A DNA stretch of 61,089 nucleotides from NCBI GenBank assembly GCA_026415435.1, contig JAOAHC010000045.1:1-61089 (forward strand), in the 5' to 3' direction. The position numbers were made by a program, and so were the translations under genes. Of this stretch, positions 57,014 through 61,089 are shown one piece after another. The notes beneath the pieces are model-generated. The model searched no databases. It was not told the origin of the DNA and saw only the letters and a list, made by a program, of their open reading frames with translations. The stretch is from Clostridia bacterium. GTDB taxonomy: Bacteria; Bacillota; Clostridia; TANB77; CAG-465. Each line of letters starts with the position of its first letter. Position 1 is the stretch's first letter.

Positions 57014-57327
57014 TAAATACCTCCATTATAAAACATTATGTACCAATCAATTTTATCTCTATATTCTAAATATTCTCCATAGTACTTGTCCAATGGGTCT
57101 ATACCATGATCAATAAAATATTTAGAAAGTTCTATTATCCTGTATATTGGGTTATCTGATTCAATTTCTTTCAAATAATCTAGGAAATCATAATATCCAA
57201 GATAACCTCTTACTCTTTCTTCTCTGATCTTAAAATATTCTAAAATATGTTTAGAGTATTCATCATCGCTCATATTGCTAATTATTATTTTCATGTCACC
57301 ATTATTAAATCTTTTTGTGTAATTCAT
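57013..57327 (-). CDS. 104-residue element protein of unknown function
   Basis: Acidic, Tyr-rich and helical (YSKHILEYFKIREERVRGYL). Not recognised. AGGATGATGTAAA precedes ATG 57327. Its stop overlaps the start of the DUF3631 gene, so the two are translationally coupled and probably act together. Confidence 0.65.
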   Translation of the reverse strand: MNYTKRFNNGDMKIIISNMSDDEYSKHILEYFKIREERVRGYLGYYDFLDYLKEIESDNPIYRIIELSKYFIDHGIDPLDKYYGEYLEYRDKIDWYIMFYNGGI

Positions 57328-57462
57328 TTTACATCATCCTTTCTAATTTAATCTCTATATTTAAAGTATTGAATAATTAAAGTATTAGTTTGTAATATAA
57401 TTTTAGTATCATTATTTCTCCTCCTTTTTGAATCTAGAATTTTTATAATAATATTTATTCTT

Positions 57463-57549
57463 CTTCATTTTAAGAGAATTGCATGCGGTCTCTACAGGGC
57501 TACTCTACCAAGCTTTACCAGACTTTTCTATTTACAGTTTTTCGATTTT
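57463..57549. repeat. 87-bp direct repeat, copy 1
   Basis: About 87% identical to copy 2. It contains AGAGAATTGCATGC followed by GGTCTCT, a small hairpin around GCATGC, then CTACTCTACCAAG and CCAGACTTTTCTATT. Confidence 0.8.
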
Positions 57550-57597
57550 CATACGCCTTGCGCGCATTTTACAATTCTTTATTTTGTCATTAGACAT

Positions 57598-57641
57598 AAA
57601 AATAAGACTTAAAGATATTTTTTATCTTTAAATCTTATTTT
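57598..57641. terminator. hairpin between the repeat copies
   Basis: AAAATAAGA-TTAAAGATA paired with TATCTTTAA-TCTTATTTT, T-rich on both sides. It could terminate transcription from either direction. Confidence 0.5.
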
Positions 57642-57645
57642 CCCA

Positions 57646-57732
57646 CTTCACTTTAAGAGAATTGCATGCAGTCTCTACAGCCCTACTCTACCAAGGATTT
57701 CCAGACTTTTCTATTGGCGGTTTTTCAATTTT
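57646..57732. repeat. 87-bp direct repeat, copy 2
   Basis: Second copy, 183 bp from the first, ending 26 bp before the stop codon of the serine recombinase. The 431-bp gap 57328-57758 holds only these repeats and the hairpin between them. Confidence 0.8.
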
Positions 57733-57758
57733 TGAGTTTGCTCTATATTTATATAGCA

Positions 57759-58376
57759 TTAGCTAATAGTTTCTTTATTCTTGTTGTATAATTTATAAAA
57801 TGTAGTAGGTTTTAACCCTAAATTTTTCATAGTTTGAATAGCAGTTTGTTGTTGGTTTTGCCACTTCTTATATTCAACTACGTATTCTTGTTTCCATTCT
57901 GCCTTAGGCCTGCCTAAATGCTTTTTTTTCTTTTTTGCTAATGCAATACCCTCAGCTTGTCTATTTTTAATAAATGACCTTTCTTGCTCTGCAACAAAAG
58001 AAAGAATTTGCAATACTAAATCTGATACAAATGTACCCATTAAGTCTTTGTTTTTTCTTGTATCAAGTAATGGCATATCTATTACAACTATATCAATATT
58101 ATATTCTTTTGTTAGTTCTTGCCACTCATTAATTATTTCCTTGTAATTCCTACCTAATCTATCTATTGATTTAATAACTAATGTACTCCCTTGGTTAAGT
58201 TTTAAAAACCTCTTTAATATTTGATACTCATTTCTATCAAAATCCTTGCCACTTTGTTTATCTATAAATATTCTATCTTTTTCTATTCCAAAGTTAAGTA
58301 ATGATTCTAGTTGCCTATCAATCTTTTGTTCTTTTGTACTAACTCTAGCATAACCATATATGTTATTTTCAATCAT
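57759..58376 (-). CDS. serine recombinase (resolvase/invertase family)
   Basis: 205 residues. The catalytic domain begins IYGYARVSTKEQ (Ser13 region) and continues KQSGKDFDRNEYQIL, VIKSIDRLGRNYKEI and the long helix FVAEQERSFIKNRQAEGI. A C-terminal helix-turn-helix follows (TAIQTMKNLGLKPTTFYKLY). Small resolvase size, so it may resolve multimers of the element, invert a segment, or regulate. Flanked by repeats on both sides: 87-bp copies downstream, GTAAAGG sites upstream. Confidence 0.93.
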   Translation of the reverse strand: MIENNIYGYARVSTKEQKIDRQLESLLNFGIEKDRIFIDKQSGKDFDRNEYQILKRFLKLNQGSTLVIKSIDRLGRNYKEIINEWQELTKEYNIDIVVIDMPLLDTRKNKDLMGTFVSDLVLQILSFVAEQERSFIKNRQAEGIALAKKKKKHLGRPKAEWKQEYVVEYKKWQNQQQTAIQTMKNLGLKPTTFYKLYNKNKETIS

Positions 58377-58402
58377 ATATATTTCTCCCTTTGATTATGC
58401 AC

Positions 58403-58505
58403 GTAAAGGTATGTATTATTTTATGAATATTTGTAAATAGTAATATATGCCTTTACAAACACAGTTTAATATAATTTTTTTATATATGTAAAGGTGTACC
58501 TTTAC
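58403..58505. repeat. GTAAAGG site array with an 18-bp palindrome
   Basis: GTAAAGGT at 58403, GCCTTTAC at 58449, and the palindrome GTAAAGGTGTACCTTTAC at 58488-58505. All lie in the 132-bp gap upstream of the recombinase gene, between it and the next gene. The central 2 bp (GT) between two 8-bp arms is the form of a serine recombinase crossover site; the other copies would be accessory sites. Confidence 0.65.
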
Positions 58506-58508
58506 GAA

Positions 58509-59537
58509 TTAAATTCTTATTATACTTCTAATTTTTTCTTGAATTAATTTCATATCATCAATTATATAGTCTTTTATATCAAATAGTGAATTGATATTTT
58601 GAATTTTAATTTGTTTACACCAAGAATTTAAAATAATTTGAGTGTGAAAATTATAAATATCAAATTCTTCAAATATTTCTTTATAGTGATGTGTATTCCT
58701 GAAATTGTATATCTGGTCAATAAAAGCACTCTCTTTTATTTCATATAGTTTTAAATCTTTTAAATTCTCTATTATAGATACATACTTTACACATAGCATT
58801 TTAGTTATAGAATATACTGACATATAATTATTATTTAGCTGCTCATTATTAATTAAATTCATTAACATTAATGTACTTGATATTTCAGTAATAGTAGTTA
58901 AAAGTCTATATAATTCATAATCTTTTATGTTGCTATTTCTACATATTTTACTAAATTTATAGTCTACAAATTCAGTTTCTTCAACGTATATATCACTTTT
59001 AATTATAGAATAAGTATTTATTGTACATTCATATTTTTGCTCGTACTGTTTTTTTAAATTGCATAAGGTTAAAGTAATATCTTTTGAAATTTCAAAAAAA
59101 TATTTTCCGTATAGATTTGATAACTTATCTATTCTAGCAAAGATATGATGTGTATACATATCTGAGCCAACTATTTTTTTATTCTGTAAAAATATACTTA
59201 CATCTTTAAAGAATCCATATTCTTGTTTTATATCATCCATAATTATATCACTTTGTTTATTTGTTTTGTTTTTTCCTTTTTCATAATCACAAAATTTTAG
59301 TTGGTTTCTTATTTTCTTTATATCCAAAAAATACTGTGAATTTAAAGTTATACCTGTAGAATGATATACCTCATATTTTTCAATTTCTCTTATTAAAACG
59401 GATAAATCTTTTATTAAAACTATCAAAATTAAAGTAAATGAATTAGTATTTAATCTATCCTTAATAGATATAAAATTTTGTATTATTGAATAGTATAATT
59501 TTATATCACAAATTATATTTATTATTGAAGAATTCAT
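58509..59537 (-). CDS. 342-residue helical protein of unknown function
   Basis: Not recognised. All-helical, charged, no membrane segment in spite of Ile-rich stretches. An RNTHHYKEIFEE motif near 290 has a weak HEPN flavour (Arg-Asn followed by His). ATG 59537 is used (AGGTGATATA upstream); GTG 59555 is less likely. A single gene of the element, between the recombinase site array and the Cas2-like gene. Confidence 0.6.
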   Translation of the reverse strand: MNSSIINIICDIKLYYSIIQNFISIKDRLNTNSFTLILIVLIKDLSVLIREIEKYEVYHSTGITLNSQYFLDIKKIRNQLKFCDYEKGKNKTNKQSDIIMDDIKQEYGFFKDVSIFLQNKKIVGSDMYTHHIFARIDKLSNLYGKYFFEISKDITLTLCNLKKQYEQKYECTINTYSIIKSDIYVEETEFVDYKFSKICRNSNIKDYELYRLLTTITEISSTLMLMNLINNEQLNNNYMSVYSITKMLCVKYVSIIENLKDLKLYEIKESAFIDQIYNFRNTHHYKEIFEEFDIYNFHTQIILNSWCKQIKIQNINSLFDIKDYIIDDMKLIQEKIRSIIRI

Positions 59538-59729
59538 TATATCACCTATCCACAAATATTATAGCATGTAATATTACCTATCTCAATATAAATAACTAAG
59601 CATATTGGTATTTTTTCTACAATATATCTTAAAAATATTAATTATTTTCTCTTTCTTTGTTGACAAACGTATGTTCTTATTGTATAATTGTTTTATGTTT
59701 AATGATTGACTAGAAGAGAGGTGATATAT

Positions 59730-60002
59730 ATGTCATGCAAACTAATAACTTACGATTTAATTGCTCCTAACAAAGATTATTCTAAGTTGATTACTGCAAT
59801 CAAATCTTATTCATTTTACGCTAAAATAACTGAATCTTGTTGGATTATAAAATCGGATATTTCATGTGTAGATATTGTAAATAATCTTAAAACTTTTATT
59901 GATTCTAATGATAAGTTAATTGCCTTAGAATTAAAAGGTCAAGCAGCTTGGATTAATATCGATACTAAAGTAAGTGAATGGTTAAAATCTAACCTTAACT
60001 AA
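59730..60002 (+). CDS. stand-alone Cas2-like (SinR-like) small protein
   Basis: 90 residues in a ferredoxin-like order. It starts CKLITYDLIAPNKDYSKLI, then KSYSFYAKITESCWIIKS, DSNDKLIALELKGQAAWINI and a final SEWLKSNL. This pattern is that of small Cas2-related proteins found alone on chromosomes and elements. No CRISPR repeats or cas1 lie near, so it is not an adaptation protein here. GAGGTGATAT precedes ATG 59730. A perfect terminator follows. Confidence 0.7.
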   Translation: MSCKLITYDLIAPNKDYSKLITAIKSYSFYAKITESCWIIKSDISCVDIVNNLKTFIDSNDKLIALELKGQAAWINIDTKVSEWLKSNLN

Positions 60003-60036
60003 TATTATAGGGGAAAACACCCCCTATAATATTTTA
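60001..60036 (+). terminator. terminator after the Cas2-like gene
   Basis: AATATTATAGGGG with its exact complement, a 13-bp stem and 7-base loop, then TTT. It overlaps the stop codon. Confidence 0.9.
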
Positions 60037-60068
60037 TATGTTATCCTCAAATTATTTAAGATTAATTA

Positions 60069-60290
60069 TTAAACTATAAATTGTTTAGTAATATTTATGC
60101 CATTTATAAACCATCTATAATTAATATTGTATTGTTCTTGATTTAGTTTGTCTATGAACTCACCAAACAACTCATTTTGCCCACTATCTAAATTATCTTT
60201 CATTATTTCAATCATCTGATTCATTTCATAACTATATTTTATTGGTCTAGTTTTATTCATACTATTATATATAATTTTATATACATTCAT
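60069..60290 (-). CDS. 73-residue protein of unknown function
   Basis: Small, with a basic N-terminal part (YKIIYNSMNKTRPIKYSYEM) and an acidic helical middle (MKDNLDSGQNELFGEFIDKL). Might be an excisionase-type helper given its place next to the integrase, but no helix-turn-helix is obvious. GGAG lies nine bases before ATG 60290. Confidence 0.5.
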   Translation of the reverse strand: MNVYKIIYNSMNKTRPIKYSYEMNQMIEIMKDNLDSGQNELFGEFIDKLNQEQYNINYRWFINGINITKQFIV

Positions 60291-60305
60291 AATTATTAAC
60301 TCCTT

Positions 60306-61089
60306 TTATTTAAATAATTTTGTTACTCTAGTATTTCTTTTGACAAAAGAATTTACTGGACTTGCTATATTATGCTGTTCTTGTAAATCAATCTGTGATA
60401 TAGCTAAATACCTTTTTGTCATATTTAAGTCCGTATGCCCGCATAATTCTTTGTAAAGCAAATATATTACCACCATTTCTTAAAAACATTATTGCAAAGG
60501 TATGCCTTAAGTCATAAGGCTTTATTTTAATGTTTATGTTATCACTATATTTTTTCATTATGTGGCTCCATCTATTTGAATCCATATAATTACCATCAGC
60601 AGTACAAAAAATATATTTTATTGTCCAATACTTACTTCTGACTTTTATGAGTTTATTAACTAAGTCAACTATATGATTAGTTAAAGGTAATATTCTTTGA
60701 CATCTTGTTTTTGATACACTTTCTTTTATTATAATCTCATTGCTTATAGAGTTAAAATCATCAATAGTAATATTAAATAACTCTTTTGGTCTCACACCTG
60801 TATCAAGTGTTATTAAAATTATAGTATAATCTCGGAGACCTTTAAAAGTTTTTAAGTTCATACTATCTAATAATCTTTTAATTCCATTAGGATTTATATA
60901 TCTTGCTTTTGATTGTTCTTGTTTTTTCTTTAATTTAGCCAGTTTCAATGGATTAGACTCTAAGATATTTTCATCTACACACCAGTTAAATAGAGCATTA
61001 ATATTTTTGTAGATATTGTTATAGTAGGCATTTGAAATTCCTTTCAAAGTAGAGAAGTATTTTAAGGAACTATCTTTTAAAGACAATAA
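60306..61089 (-). pseudogene. tyrosine integrase, frameshifted and cut by the window edge
   Basis: The right edge cuts off the N-terminus. The core-binding helices are visible from 61086. The catalytic domain has LDTGVRPKELFNI (first Arg), a Lys region, and YDLRHTFAIMFL (His-x-x-Arg). Directly after ALQR (about 60450) the frame shifts. The original frame runs into a nonsense tail ending at 60388, while the next frame continues CGHTDLNMTKRYLAIS with the nucleophile Tyr, to a stop at 60306. One extra base near 60441-60450 explains this. It is either an inactive integrase or a sequencing error. Confidence 0.85.

Noticed and set aside
57463..57732. CRISPR array
   Set aside because: Only two copies, 87 bp long and not identical, without regular spacers. 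The nearby Cas2-like protein has no cas1 or other cas gene.
59730..60002. Active CRISPR adaptation protein Cas2
   Set aside because: No CRISPR repeats, cas1 or effector genes in the window. The protein belongs better with stand-alone Cas2-related proteins.

Overview
The window is very AT-rich chromosomal DNA from a low-GC, endospore-forming member of the Firmicutes (Clostridia-like). It holds spoIIGA-sigE-sigG next to ftsZ/ftsA, a spoIVFA/spoIVFB pair, cwlD and a Spo0E-type phosphatase, and it spans the replication origin. Genus or species cannot be fixed from the sequence alone.

Layout. (1) 1-15.6 kb, all on the minus strand, leading away from the origin: a prepilin-like fragment, a small amidase, sigG, sigE, spoIIGA, ftsZ, ftsA, spoIVFB, a SpoIVFA-like M23 protein, miaB, efp, rplT-rpmI-infC with an attenuator leader, gyrB and recF. 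(2) 15.6-18.8 kb: dnaN, a DnaA-box region with a run of six DnaA-trios, dnaA, and a second DnaA-box cluster carrying an exact Spo0A box. This is a two-part origin flanking dnaA. (3) 18.8-28.2 kb, plus strand: an orphan gene, rpmH-rnpA-yidD-yidC-jag-mnmE-mnmG-rsmG, parA-parB (with a parS-like site inside mnmG), a small membrane protein and two tRNA-Ser genes. (4) 28.3-37.5 kb: an orphan gene, a short-chain dehydrogenase, a ZIP transporter, LMW phosphatase-rpiB-tagO-like, a DUF1653 protein, yqeY, the ymfF/ymfH pair and a GT2 glycosyltransferase. (5) 37.7-45.7 kb: a Spo0E-like gene with a Spo0A box, three small Asn/Ser-rich genes, and divergent from them a tightly overlapping operon that mixes a VirB4-type ATPase with Tad-type parts (TadZ-like, CpaF/TadA, TadB/C-like). 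(6) 45.7-50.4 kb: a degenerate CapA-like protein, YlbF, a membrane HExxH protein, cwlD, tadA, a ferritin-like protein and tRNA-Arg. (7) 50.4-61.1 kb: an accessory region resembling an integrated element, with a three-gene operon of possible defence type, a YjzC-like protein, a TPR/BamE-like protein, an RHH regulator beside an iteron-like array, a DUF3631-type ATPase, paired 87-bp repeats, a serine recombinase with a GTAAAGG site array, a Cas2-like small protein, and a frameshifted tyrosine integrase that runs off the right edge.

How the parts connect. Region 2 drives replication initiation, and parA/parB/parS in region 3 handles segregation. Spo0A boxes at the origin and at the spo0E-like gene suggest that sporulation commitment feeds back on both initiation and the phosphorelay. 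EF-P (Lys32) and the distant ymfF/ymfH genes probably belong to one translation-factor modification pathway. The VirB4/Tad mosaic operon is the best candidate for an undescribed machine. The 50.8-53.2 kb operon is a second, weaker candidate.
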